NCBI RefSeq assembly: GCF_009765875.1
Contig: NZ_LMUP01000009.1
Location: forward strand, 584,205-648,204
Origin: Pedobacter sp. L105
Lineage (GTDB): Bacteria; Bacteroidota; Bacteroidia; Sphingobacteriales; Sphingobacteriaceae
Reading direction: 5' to 3'
DNA: 64,000 nucleotides
In this document: positions 8,934 to 16,969 of the stretch, piece after piece
How positions within the stretch are numbered: position 1 is the first letter of the stretch
Layout: each line of letters opens with the position of its first letter
Position numbers and translations under genes: made by a program
Notes under the pieces: model-generated
Told to the model about the DNA's origin: nothing
Databases searched by the model: none
What the model saw: only the letters and a program-made list of their open reading frames with translations

Positions 8934-9491
8934 TTAACAACATCCGGAGCCTGGTGTACATACATCTCCGGTTATCGCCAGATTTTTTAATTCTACTTTA
9001 GGTTTTTCAGGAGCACAACATTCTTCACCAGCGGCTGTAATGCCGCAACTTCCACCTCTTTCAATGGCTTTACATTGTACCGCGTCAGGACGCAAGTCGA
9101 TAATCAGATTTCCTTCAGAAATGATAAAACTATTCGGAAACATCTGCCTGGTATCAAATTGTGAATTCCCAAATTCAATTTTAACTGTGCCCAGTGGATT
9201 TAGAGGCAGTGATTTTTCAACAAGGTTTATGATAGATAAGGCTTTAGTTACGTCCATCGCTCTGTCCTGATCTTCATTTTGAGGTTCCCACAATTGTACG
9301 ATGATTTCTGTCCAGCTATTCATCACGCCGCCACAATCTACAGACACAATCGGAGCCTGTTTTATTTCGGTGATATGGTAAGAAGCGTCCACCCATTTAT
9401 TTTCTGCATATTGAAATTGCAATGTCAGGGCAGGATTTTCTTCCAAGGCTTCTTTAAAAGTTTTCCAATTTATTGCCTTTAATTTATCCAT
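8934..9491 (-). CDS. DUF6428 family protein of the arsenic operon
   Basis: A 185-residue soluble protein of unknown function lying between arsR and arsC, a position in which DUF6428 proteins are often found in Bacteroidota. Residues 1-150 form the conserved domain (begins WKTFKEALEENPAL, includes ISVDCGG-like and LIIDLRPDAVQCKAIERGG patterns). The C-terminal 45 residues are cysteine-rich: GGSCGITAAGEECCAPE and a tail GDVCTPGSGCC. Such paired cysteines could bind As(III) or pass it to the exporter, but this is inference. One putative ArsR box lies 27 bases upstream of its start, suggesting an internal promoter or a second operator. Confidence 0.8.
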   Translation of the reverse strand: MDKLKAINWKTFKEALEENPALTLQFQYAENKWVDASYHITEIKQAPIVSVDCGGVMNSWTEIIVQLWEPQNEDQDRAMDVTKALSIINLVEKSLPLNPLGTVKIEFGNSQFDTRQMFPNSFIISEGNLIIDLRPDAVQCKAIERGGSCGITAAGEECCAPEKPKVELKNLAITGDVCTPGSGCC

Positions 9492-9517
9492 AATATTGAT
9501 TTATATTGTCTGATTCT

Positions 9518-9533
9518 ATTGTAATATTACGAT
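9518..9533 (-). promoter_or_regulatory. Putative ArsR box 2, before the DUF6428 gene
   Basis: ATTGTAATATTACGAT on the plus strand differs at one base from the sequence just upstream of arsR (9889-9904). It sits in the 60-base gap between arsR and the DUF6428 gene. The match of 15 of 16 bases within one operon argues for a real binding site. Confidence 0.6.
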
Positions 9534-9551
9534 CTATTTGTCCAAATTTTT

Positions 9552-9881
9552 TTAGCAGCAACCAGTTTTAAAATTGTAAGAATCGAAAAAGCCTGAAAGC
9601 TGCTTTCGCAGATCTGCCCAAATAACAGGGTTGATGCAATAACATACGGAGACACCTTCGATAGTACCTTGAATTATCCCTGAAGTTTTCAGCTCTTTCA
9701 AATGTTGGGAGATAGTGGCTTGCGCCAATCCTAACTCATCTACTAAATCTCCGCAAATACAAGCATTAGACTGAATGATGTATTGTAGGATAGCTATTCT
9801 TGCAGGATGGGCCATTGCTTTCAACAATACAGCCAGTCTGTTTTGCTCTTCAGTAAATATTTCTGATTTTGTAAGTCCCAT
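9552..9881 (-). CDS. arsR: ArsR/SmtB family arsenic-responsive repressor
   Basis: A 109-residue winged-helix repressor, first gene of the minus-strand ars operon. The segment MAHPARIAILQYIIQSNACICGDLVDELGLAQATISQHLKELKTSGII contains the recognition helix (AQATISQHLKELK) and the CxC pair in NACICGDL that corresponds to the classical ELCVCDL metal-binding motif. The protein ends KTGCC, giving a further cysteine pair close to the C-terminus that could complete an As(III) site. Binding of arsenite is expected to release it from the two nearby ATTGnAATATTACGAT boxes and derepress itself, the DUF6428 gene, arsC and acr3. Confidence 0.93.
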   Translation of the reverse strand: MGLTKSEIFTEEQNRLAVLLKAMAHPARIAILQYIIQSNACICGDLVDELGLAQATISQHLKELKTSGIIQGTIEGVSVCYCINPVIWADLRKQLSGFFDSYNFKTGCC

Positions 9882-9888
9882 AATCTAT

Positions 9889-9904
9889 ATTGCAATATTA
9901 CGAT
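9889..9904 (-). promoter_or_regulatory. Putative ArsR box 1, autoregulatory
   Basis: ATTGCAATATTACGAT begins 8 bases upstream of the arsR start codon and includes most of the 12-base palindrome ATATTGCAATAT. A nearly identical copy lies downstream of arsR. Proximity to the start codon means a bound repressor would block transcription initiation or early elongation. Confidence 0.6.
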
Positions 9905-10088
9905 TAATAATAGTGTGCTCCAAATGAAATAACAAATCACTCTAAAACATTGTAAAATGGATTAAATAATATGAACCTTCTACAGGGACTGCTAATAGTC
10001 CTGAAAGCATCTGATAGGAAGAATAATTTAATGACATAACTTAAACAATACTTTCTATGAAATATAAGCGTTGGGTTATACCTTTGAG

Positions 10089-10099
10089 TCATCAGATGA
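10089..10099 (+). promoter_or_regulatory. GntR half-operator upstream of its own gene
   Basis: TCATCAGATGA is identical to the first 11 bases of the two operators in front of mdcH. It lies 11 bases before the ATG at 10110. If translation began at the earlier ATG (10071) the site would be inside the coding sequence, which favours the later start and autoregulation. Confidence 0.5.
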
Positions 10100-10109
10100 T
10101 AGGATCAAT

Positions 10110-10772
10110 ATGAGTGAATTAATTGTTAGAAAAAGCCTTTCAGAAGTAGTTGCAGAACGATTGCAGGAACAGATTGTATCTGGTGCTTATAAACTGGAGC
10201 AGCAATTACCTACTGAACCTGAACTGATGAAAGAGTTTGGAGTAGGACGATCCAGCATCAGGGAAGCTATCCGTAAATTAGAAAATATTGGTACGGTGCG
10301 GGTACAGCAGGGGGTAGGTACTTTTGTAGCTTCAAAAAATACGGTAGCTGAACCATTATCAAAACGTTTGCATACAGCAAGGGATAAAGATGTAGAGGAA
10401 GTCCGGGAGTTGCTTGAACTTAAGATTGTTGAAAAAGCAGCGCTTAACCGTACAAAAAAAGATATAGCAAATATACAAAGCTGCCTGGAGAAAAGGAATA
10501 AAGCCGCAGATCAGAACAATTTGGCACTTTGGCTGGAAGAAGATATCAATTTTCACATCAGTATTGCAGAGGCCTGTAAGAACCCAATACTGGTAGAATT
10601 ATATAAAACCTTTGCAGAACAACAGCTAAAAAAATCTATTGGTGATCAATATGCAGCCCCAATATCTATGCATCGTTTAACGCTGCTGCATAAAGAACTA
10701 TTGGAGAGTATTATTGAACAGGATACTGAAAAAGCAGTTAAAATAAGTTTAACAATGCACAAAAAACCTTAA
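10110..10772 (+). CDS. GntR/FadR (FCD) family regulator of malonate decarboxylase genes
   Basis: Transcription factor of about 220 residues. The N-terminal winged helix includes the GntR signature QIVSGAYKLEQQLPTEPELMKEFGVGRSSIREAIRKLE, and a FCD ligand-binding domain follows (EVRELLELKIVEKAALN, DINFHISIAEACKNPILVELY, which holds the conserved H of the metal/ligand site). The frame can be extended to an ATG at 10071, but that extension overlaps the putative operator, so 10110 (MSELIVRKSLSE) is preferred. It precedes the mdc operon in the same direction. A GntR/FCD protein (MatR) controls malonate genes in Rhizobium, so malonate or malonyl-CoA is a plausible ligand, by inference. Confidence 0.9.
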   Translation: MSELIVRKSLSEVVAERLQEQIVSGAYKLEQQLPTEPELMKEFGVGRSSIREAIRKLENIGTVRVQQGVGTFVASKNTVAEPLSKRLHTARDKDVEEVRELLELKIVEKAALNRTKKDIANIQSCLEKRNKAADQNNLALWLEEDINFHISIAEACKNPILVELYKTFAEQQLKKSIGDQYAAPISMHRLTLLHKELLESIIEQDTEKAVKISLTMHKKP

Positions 10773-10787
10773 AAGGTTTAACTATAG

Positions 10788-10873
10788 TCATCAGATGAAC
10801 TGATGTATTGTGGTGGTAATTTATAAATAAATCTGACATCTTTTCACTCAAATCATCAGATGAACTGATGTAT
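10788..10873 (+). promoter_or_regulatory. Tandem GntR operators before mdcH
   Basis: The sequence TCATCAGATGAACTGATG occurs twice, at 10788-10805 and 10853-10870, exactly 65 bases apart, with identity continuing for three more bases (TAT). Each is an inverted repeat CATCAG-N5-CTGATG. The second copy ends 16 bases before the mdcH start codon. A third, shorter copy precedes the GntR gene. The arrangement suggests cooperative binding or looping by the GntR dimer over the mdc promoter. Confidence 0.75.
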
Positions 10874-10888
10874 AGATCTTAATTAAAT

Positions 10889-11827
10889 ATGAAAACTGTT
10901 TTTCTATTTCCGGGTCAGGGCTCTCAGAGAGCAGGTATGTTAAAGGAACTTCCTTTAAATGATCCTGCAGTAGCGGAGATCTTCGGCATCGCTGAAAAAG
11001 TATTGGGTGTGTCTGTTTATACCCTGGATACGGAAGAAAGATTAACATCAACAGTCTACGTGCAGCTGTGCCTGTTGATTATTGGTGTGGTTTCTGCAAA
11101 AAGGCTATTGGCTAAAGGTATTAAAGCAGATTATGTAGCCGGACATTCTGTAGGTGCCTTTGCTGCCGCAGTTGTAGCTGAGGTGCTATCTTTTGAGCAG
11201 GCATTAAGGCTAGTGCATAAACGGGGAATGCTGATGGAACAAGCCTACCCTAAAGGTTATGGAATGGCGGCAATGGTAGGGTTCTCAGCAACGCGCCTGC
11301 AGGCTTATATACAAGAGCACAATGCCGCTCATCCGGAAGTTTACCTGTCCAATATCAATACTGCTGATCAGCAGGTGGTAGCAGGGGAAATCGAAAGCCT
11401 GAATAGCCTGATAATAACCTTACAAAAAGCCGGCATCAGAAAAGCACAGCTGCTCAATGTATCAGTGCCCTCACATTGTCCCTTGCTGGATGATGTATCA
11501 GTGGCTTTGGCAAAACAATTAGCCCCGCTGCAGTTATCAGAACCACAAATTCCATATGCATCCAATCATAACGGCAGGTTATTAAAAACCGCGGAAGCGA
11601 TCAAAACCGATTTATGGAAAAGTGTGGCTGCAACAGTAAGATGGTATGACGCCACTACGCTGCTTTATGAATTGGGCGCAAGGATTTTTATAGAAATGGC
11701 TCCTTCGGGAGTACTGTCAAAAATGGCTGGGTCAACCTTTCCTGAAGCGCAGGTGATAGAACTGGAAGAAACAAATATCGATACCGTTGTCTGGTTATGG
11801 AACAACTATCAGCATGAACAAAATTAA
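10889..11827 (+). CDS. mdcH: Malonate decarboxylase, malonyl-CoA:ACP transacylase
   Basis: A 312-residue FabD-like acyltransferase (MdcH, epsilon). It loads malonyl from malonyl-CoA onto the special acyl carrier protein MdcC to start the decarboxylase cycle. Motifs are FPGQGSQRAGML at the N-terminus (Gln of the oxyanion hole) and the nucleophile elbow GHSVGAF (Ser about 87), with a later conserved histidine in SVPSHCPLL. It is the first gene of the operon, whereas in Klebsiella mdcH is last. The next gene starts 32 bases downstream. Confidence 0.9.
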   Translation: MKTVFLFPGQGSQRAGMLKELPLNDPAVAEIFGIAEKVLGVSVYTLDTEERLTSTVYVQLCLLIIGVVSAKRLLAKGIKADYVAGHSVGAFAAAVVAEVLSFEQALRLVHKRGMLMEQAYPKGYGMAAMVGFSATRLQAYIQEHNAAHPEVYLSNINTADQQVVAGEIESLNSLIITLQKAGIRKAQLLNVSVPSHCPLLDDVSVALAKQLAPLQLSEPQIPYASNHNGRLLKTAEAIKTDLWKSVAATVRWYDATTLLYELGARIFIEMAPSGVLSKMAGSTFPEAQVIELEETNIDTVVWLWNNYQHEQN

Positions 11828-11859
11828 TATCAATTACATATAAATAACAGGAGGTTAAA

Positions 11860-13497
11860 ATGTCTGGAACGTCATGGACTACAAAGCGCGATGAAAAAGC
11901 ACGCAGGATTAAAAGCATTGCACATTTAACAACTAATTCAGTGCTCAAAAAAGAGAACATAGTGGAAGCACTGGAGCATTTGCTTCAGCCTGGAGACCGT
12001 GTGGTATTGGAAGGTGATAACCAGAAGCAGGCGTCTTTTTTATCAGAATCATTGGCTCAGGTCGATGCTAAAAAGGTAAACAACCTGCATATGATCATGT
12101 CCAGCATATCACGCCCCGAACATTTGGATGTTTTTGAAAAAGGTATTGCAAAAAAGATAGATTTCTCATTTTCAGGGCCTCAAAGCCTTCGTGTTTCACA
12201 AATGATAGAGGATAATACATTAGAAATTGGCGGTATCCACACTTATCTGGAATTGTATGGCCGGTTATTCATTGATCTGATCCCTAACGTGGCTCTGGTG
12301 GCTGCGGATAAGGCCGACCGTTTCGGTAATTTATACACAGGTCCCAATACAGAAGAAACGCCTGCCATTGTGGAAGCAACAGCTTTTAAAGATGGAATTG
12401 TCATTGTTCAGGTAAACGAAATCGTAGACGTACTGCCAAGGATAGATATTCCGGGTTCATGGGTAGACTTTGTAGTGGAGGCCGATAAACCTTATCAGTT
12501 AGAAGCACTATTTACACGTGATCCTAAATTAATTACAGAATTACATATTCTGATTGGTATGATGACTATCCGTGGTGTATATGAAAAACACAAGGTAAAA
12601 ACACTGAACCATGGTATAGGTTTTAATACTGCTGCTATTGAATTACTGCTGCCTACGTACGCAGAAAAATTAGGTTTGAAAGGCAAAATTGCTACCAACT
12701 GGGTTTTAAATCCTCATCCAACGCTGATCCCTGCTATTGAGAGTGGTTGGGTAGACACAGTACACTGTTTTGGAGGCGAGGTAGGGATGGAAGCCTACTG
12801 CGCGGCAAGACCTGATGTTTTCTTTACCGGTAAAGACGGGTCCCTTCGTTCAAACCGTGCTTTTGCGCAGGTAGCCGGGCAGTATGCGGTGGATATGTTT
12901 GTAGGTTCTACGTTGCAGATAGACAGGAATGGAAATTCATCTACTGTGATCTCCGGAAGGCTGGCAGGTTTTGGCGGCGCGCCGAACATGGGGCATGACC
13001 CAAGGGGGCGAAGACATTCGTCTGAAGCCTGGCTGGATATGATCACTACAAATGATCCACTGGCTAAGGGACGCAAGTTAGTAGTACAAACTGTAGAAAC
13101 TTTCCAGAATGGCAATACACCGGTTTTTGTTGAAACCCTGGATGCCATTGAAGTAGCCAAAAAAGCCCATCTGGATATTGCCCCTGTGATGATTTATGGT
13201 GACGACGTTACCCATGTGGTCACAGAAGAAGGCGTGGCTTACATCTATAAAGCAGAGGGCGAAGAGGAACGCCGCCAGGCATTGAGTGCTATTGCCGGGG
13301 TAACACCTGTTGGGCTTACCGCAAACGCCGGTATCATCCGTTCTTTAAGAGAAAAAGGCGTGGTAGCTTATCCTGAAGATCTGGGGGTACAGCGTACGGA
13401 AGCAAAACGTTCCCTGTTAGCTGCTAAAACTGTACAGGAACTGGTAGAATGGTCTGGAGGTTTATATAACCCGCCGGCAAAATTCAAAAACTGGTAA
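11860..13497 (+). CDS. mdcA: Malonate decarboxylase alpha subunit
   Basis: A 545-residue acetyl-S-ACP:malonate ACP transferase, close to the usual 550. It swaps malonyl for acetyl on the thiol of the MdcC prosthetic group. Recognisable family segments are SGTSWTTKRDEKARRI at the start, LEGDNQKQASFLSESLA, DLIPNVALVAADKADRFGN and the late block GFGGAPNMGHDPRGRRHSSEAW. It acts in the cytoplasm with the DE fusion and MdcC. An unusually clear AGGAGG sequence lies just before the ATG, which is rare for Bacteroidota and may hint at foreign origin. Confidence 0.93.
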   Translation: MSGTSWTTKRDEKARRIKSIAHLTTNSVLKKENIVEALEHLLQPGDRVVLEGDNQKQASFLSESLAQVDAKKVNNLHMIMSSISRPEHLDVFEKGIAKKIDFSFSGPQSLRVSQMIEDNTLEIGGIHTYLELYGRLFIDLIPNVALVAADKADRFGNLYTGPNTEETPAIVEATAFKDGIVIVQVNEIVDVLPRIDIPGSWVDFVVEADKPYQLEALFTRDPKLITELHILIGMMTIRGVYEKHKVKTLNHGIGFNTAAIELLLPTYAEKLGLKGKIATNWVLNPHPTLIPAIESGWVDTVHCFGGEVGMEAYCAARPDVFFTGKDGSLRSNRAFAQVAGQYAVDMFVGSTLQIDRNGNSSTVISGRLAGFGGAPNMGHDPRGRRHSSEAWLDMITTNDPLAKGRKLVVQTVETFQNGNTPVFVETLDAIEVAKKAHLDIAPVMIYGDDVTHVVTEEGVAYIYKAEGEEERRQALSAIAGVTPVGLTANAGIIRSLREKGVVAYPEDLGVQRTEAKRSLLAAKTVQELVEWSGGLYNPPAKFKNW

Positions 13498-13528
13498 TCT
13501 AACCTTTCGTCTATTAAAATATCAGCTT

Positions 13529-14392
13529 ATGTTAATTCTTCAAAGTATAAATCCGGCAACAAAAATTGCAAAGCAACTGGCCCGGTTTGCGGTAGAAGCA
13601 CTGCTGGAAGAAGTACGGCTTAGTCCTAAACCGGGTCTGGTAGATAGCTATAACAACGGATGTCATCATGACCTGACATTGGAACTGATGGAAAAATCTG
13701 CCATTTCATTATACATCACTTTTTATGAGATGGCCATTGCGTCGATAGAGAAAGAGCCTTCTCAATACCTGAGAGAGCAGCTGGCAGCCATAGGCCGTTA
13801 TGGCGAGCAAAAGATGCTGGAAGTTACCGGACAGGTCAACACCCATAAGGGCGCCATCTGGACATTAGGACTATTGACAGGCGCTGCGGGAATGCTGCTT
13901 TCACATAAAACTGCTAAGAATGTTACGCTCAATGCGCTGCTTTCTGCCGCTGGTGCTATTGCCGGCTTCGAAGACCGGTTTATGCCTGTGCATCAAACCA
14001 ATGGTACTAAAGTACGTAAACGTTATCCTGTGCGCAGTGCTCGTGAGGAAGCTATCGCATGTTTTCCTGCATTGCAGCAAATAGCTTTCCCGGCATGGAA
14101 AAAGTATAACGATGAACCTGAAGATATACGAACGTTAAATGTGCTGCTTGCTTTAATGGCCGTGACAGATGACACCTGCATTCTTAACAGAAGTGATATG
14201 GATGTTTTACATGAAATGCAGCATAGGGCTCAGGACATCCTGAATAAAGGCGGCCTGGGTTTGATTGCAAACCAGGAAGCTTACCTGCTCCTTGATGGAT
14301 ACATTACCACTCACTGGATATCGCCCGGTGGCAGTGCAGATCTGCTGGCAGCGACAATCTTTTTACAAAAAATATTACACCATAAAATTTAA
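13529..14392 (+). CDS. mdcB: Triphosphoribosyl-dephospho-CoA synthase
   Basis: A 287-residue CitG/MdcB family enzyme that makes the precursor of the 2'-(5''-phosphoribosyl)-3'-dephospho-CoA prosthetic group of MdcC from dephospho-CoA and ATP. Family motifs are EVRLSPKPGLVDSYNNGCH, the central QVNTHKGAIWTLGLL and the late TDDTCILNR, all containing conserved acidic and histidine residues of CitG proteins. It lies in the mdc operon, 31 bases after mdcA and 5 bases before mdcC. Confidence 0.93.
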   Translation: MLILQSINPATKIAKQLARFAVEALLEEVRLSPKPGLVDSYNNGCHHDLTLELMEKSAISLYITFYEMAIASIEKEPSQYLREQLAAIGRYGEQKMLEVTGQVNTHKGAIWTLGLLTGAAGMLLSHKTAKNVTLNALLSAAGAIAGFEDRFMPVHQTNGTKVRKRYPVRSAREEAIACFPALQQIAFPAWKKYNDEPEDIRTLNVLLALMAVTDDTCILNRSDMDVLHEMQHRAQDILNKGGLGLIANQEAYLLLDGYITTHWISPGGSADLLAATIFLQKILHHKI

Positions 14393-14397
14393 ATCGG

Positions 14398-14697
14398 ATG
14401 GAATCATTTTCTTTCAAATACCCTGCGGGTAAAAAAGTTGCGCAAAGGGCCCACGTCGGGGTAGTTGGTTCAGGCGACCTGGAAATACTCCTGGAACCAG
14501 GAAATAACAATCAAACAGAATTTATTGTACGTACTGCTGCTGATGGCTTTCAGGAAATATGGAAAGCTGTATTTGAGCGTTTTATAGCGCTTAATGATAT
14601 TGATGCTGTAGTTACGCTGAACGACTTTGGCGCTACCCCCGGCGTAGTGAGCCTGCGCCTGGCACAAGTACTCGAACTTGCAAATAAAATCAAATAA
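14398..14697 (+). CDS. mdcC: Malonate decarboxylase acyl carrier protein (delta subunit)
   Basis: A 99-residue carrier that holds acetyl or malonyl on a phosphoribosyl-dephospho-CoA arm. The segment AHVGVVGSGDLEILLEP contains Ser25, which corresponds in position to the serine carrying the prosthetic group in characterised MdcC. The C-terminal part (NDFGATPGVVSLRLAQ) is also conserved. It is tightly packed, 5 bases from mdcB and 2 bases from the mdcDE fusion, so translational coupling is likely. Confidence 0.93.
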   Translation: MESFSFKYPAGKKVAQRAHVGVVGSGDLEILLEPGNNNQTEFIVRTAADGFQEIWKAVFERFIALNDIDAVVTLNDFGATPGVVSLRLAQVLELANKIK

Positions 14698-14699
14698 TC

Positions 14700-16352
14700 A
14701 TGATGAACACAAGCTTTATAGAGTTAAAAGGACGCGAGCGTGCCCTGGCTCTGCTGGATGAAAATAGTTTTAATGAGTTATTAGGCCCTTTTGATCAATT
14801 GGAATCGCCGCACCTCGCCCCACAAGGTATTGTGCCGGAGAGTGATGATGGATTGGTGATTGCCCGTGGCACCTTTAACGGTCAGGAAATGATAGTCCTT
14901 TCTATAGAAGGGGCCTTTCAGGGCGGCGGTGTAGGCGAGGTTTGCGGAAGTAAAATCGCAGGGTCCCTGGAAAGGGTACTGGCCGACAATAAAAACGGCA
15001 AAAAGATCATTCCTGTGATCATTTTTGATACAGGCGGTGTTCGTTTACAGGAAGCAAACTACGGCTTGCTGATCATTTCAGAAATTCAGTCGGCCATTGT
15101 AGCCTTGCGTGATTACGTGCCCGTTATCGGGTTAATTCCGGGGAATGTAGGCAGCTTTGGCGGCATGTCTATTACGGCAGCATTATGCTCTGATCTGATC
15201 ATGACCAATACCGCGCGGTTTGGGTTGAACGGCCCGGAGGTCATTGAGCAGGAAGCAGGTATACAGGAATTTAATTCCCGCGACCGTAAACTGATCTGGG
15301 ATACTATTGGTGGGAAAGCACGTTTTGAAACAGGACTGGTTGATCAGCTGGTGGAAGATGATATTACCGCTTTCAGAGCGGCAATTCAAACCGCTATAGA
15401 TAAAAAACCAACTACACCGCGTACCCATCAGGTAGAACGTTTTCTTTCTGCCATTAATCAGCTGGATCCTAAGGTTAAACATACCAGAACTGAAGTAATT
15501 GGTTATCTGAATAATCCGGTGAACGAAGTGCCGGTTATTGAAGATGCGAAAACCCCCGGCCGCGGACGCACCTGGTTTGCTGCGCTTACAGCTAACGCTG
15601 TTTCAGTGAGTGATTTTCCAGGTGTATTGGTGGCAGATATACCATTCAATGGTAAACTGACCAGATTTATCGCCGTTGTCTCCAATGCAAGTAACCGCTA
15701 TCCGCGTGCAGTACATGGAGAAGTGGGGCTGCAGGAAGGTTGGGTACTGGCAAAATATATCCGTCAGGCAATTGAAGAGGATGCCACAAATGCAGTAAAA
15801 AGGAATATCGTAGCTATTATTGACGTGCCAAGTCAGGCTTATGGTTATAATGAAGAGATGTTAGGTATCCATTATGCCTGTGCTGCAAGTACAGATGCTT
15901 ATGCTACAGCAAGGTTAAGAGGCCATGCTGTAACGGGTTTAATTGTAGGGAATGCAATATCAGGCGCATTTTTGGCGCATGGTTTACAATCCAGCCGTCT
16001 GATTGCCTTGAACGATCAGGAAATTAATGTACAGGCGATGTCTAAACAGTCTGCTGCGCGAATCACTAAAAGAACTATAGCAGAACTGGAAGAGGCGACT
16101 AAAAAAGTGCCTGCCATGGCTTATGATATTGTTAACTTTTATTCGCTTGGTGCAGTTGATGTATTAATTGATGGCATAAATGCAGATGCACCGGATGCAG
16201 ATGCTGTAAAAAAAGTAAACGATGAATTGGCAAAAGCAATAACGGCTGGCGATTTTACTCTTGGCCAGCGCCTGAAAACTGAACCGGCGATAACAAAGGG
16301 AAGAATAAGTTCAATTTTAGTACGTACAAAACTAGCCGAACAGTGGAACTAA
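14700..16352 (+). CDS. mdcDE: Fused malonate decarboxylase beta and gamma subunits
   Basis: A single 550-residue protein joining two carboxyltransferase-like halves that are usually separate genes. Residues about 1-265 match MdcD (SFIELKGRERALALLDENSF, QGGGVGEVCGSKIAGSLE, FDTGGVRLQEANYG). Residues from about 288 match MdcE (GRGRTWFAALTANAVSV, then NASNRYPRAVHGEVG, SQAYGYNEEMLG). Together they decarboxylate malonyl-S-ACP to acetyl-S-ACP without biotin. No stop, start or low-complexity break occurs between the halves; the linker is about 20 residues. A second ATG follows the first directly (14703). The end overlaps the start of mdcG by 10 bases. Confidence 0.92.
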   Translation: MMNTSFIELKGRERALALLDENSFNELLGPFDQLESPHLAPQGIVPESDDGLVIARGTFNGQEMIVLSIEGAFQGGGVGEVCGSKIAGSLERVLADNKNGKKIIPVIIFDTGGVRLQEANYGLLIISEIQSAIVALRDYVPVIGLIPGNVGSFGGMSITAALCSDLIMTNTARFGLNGPEVIEQEAGIQEFNSRDRKLIWDTIGGKARFETGLVDQLVEDDITAFRAAIQTAIDKKPTTPRTHQVERFLSAINQLDPKVKHTRTEVIGYLNNPVNEVPVIEDAKTPGRGRTWFAALTANAVSVSDFPGVLVADIPFNGKLTRFIAVVSNASNRYPRAVHGEVGLQEGWVLAKYIRQAIEEDATNAVKRNIVAIIDVPSQAYGYNEEMLGIHYACAASTDAYATARLRGHAVTGLIVGNAISGAFLAHGLQSSRLIALNDQEINVQAMSKQSAARITKRTIAELEEATKKVPAMAYDIVNFYSLGAVDVLIDGINADAPDADAVKKVNDELAKAITAGDFTLGQRLKTEPAITKGRISSILVRTKLAEQWN

Positions 16353-16969
16353 ACCCGCATGATCTGCTGCGTATTCAAGGAATGGAAGACCTGTATTCAG
16401 GTTGCCCATTTCCTGATTGGGTACGAGTTGCATTGGTAAAAGCTCCTTATGTAGTGGTACGAAGGGCAGAACATATTATTGATGGTGTTCCGGTAGGCAT
16501 ACGGGGAGCAGAAAGAGGGCAGCGCTTTGCAGCATGGCTTCATCCGGACAAAATACTGGAAGTGATTACACCGGGTTCCCTGATCAATCCTGCACATTGG
16601 AAGATAGCTTATCCGTTTACTATGCCGGCAACTATCCAGACTTTAACATTGATCGCACCGGTAATGCAGATGACTGGATATGGATGGGGGCCAACGGGCA
16701 GTTCCGGTTTTGAACTGGCGACAGGTATTTCCTCCATTAAAGACACGAGTGACCTTGATCTGGTAATCCATCTGCCGGAAAAAATAACCAAACAACAGGG
16801 AAGTTCATTGCTGGAGCAGCTGGAAAAGTTATCACTGGTAGGGCTGGATATACAAATGAATACGCCAGCGGGAGGGGTAGCAATCAGAGAATACATTTTA
16901 GCTGAACAGGTTCTGGTAAAAACCTCAACTGCACCGGTTTTACAGGACGCAAATTGCTTATGGTCTTAA
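16343..16969 (+). CDS. mdcG: Phosphoribosyl-dephospho-CoA transferase
   Basis: A 208-residue nucleotidyltransferase-like enzyme that attaches the prosthetic group made by MdcB to Ser25 of MdcC. Visible are the family start PHDLLRI, WVRVALVKAPYVVVRRA, and the catalytic block YGWGPTGSSGFELATG followed by DTSDLDLVI, with the acidic residues typical of this fold. The start is a GTG at 16343 overlapping the end of mdcDE; an in-frame ATG at 16382 would remove the conserved PHDLL motif, so the GTG is preferred. It is the last mdc gene; no mdcF or mdcLM transporter follows. Confidence 0.88.
   Translation: MELNPHDLLRIQGMEDLYSGCPFPDWVRVALVKAPYVVVRRAEHIIDGVPVGIRGAERGQRFAAWLHPDKILEVITPGSLINPAHWKIAYPFTMPATIQTLTLIAPVMQMTGYGWGPTGSSGFELATGISSIKDTSDLDLVIHLPEKITKQQGSSLLEQLEKLSLVGLDIQMNTPAGGVAIREYILAEQVLVKTSTAPVLQDANCLWS

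Noticed and set aside
10071..10109. Longer start for the GntR regulator
   Set aside because: The extra 13 codons overlap the putative operator TCATCAGATGA, and the residues do not belong to the family N-terminus.
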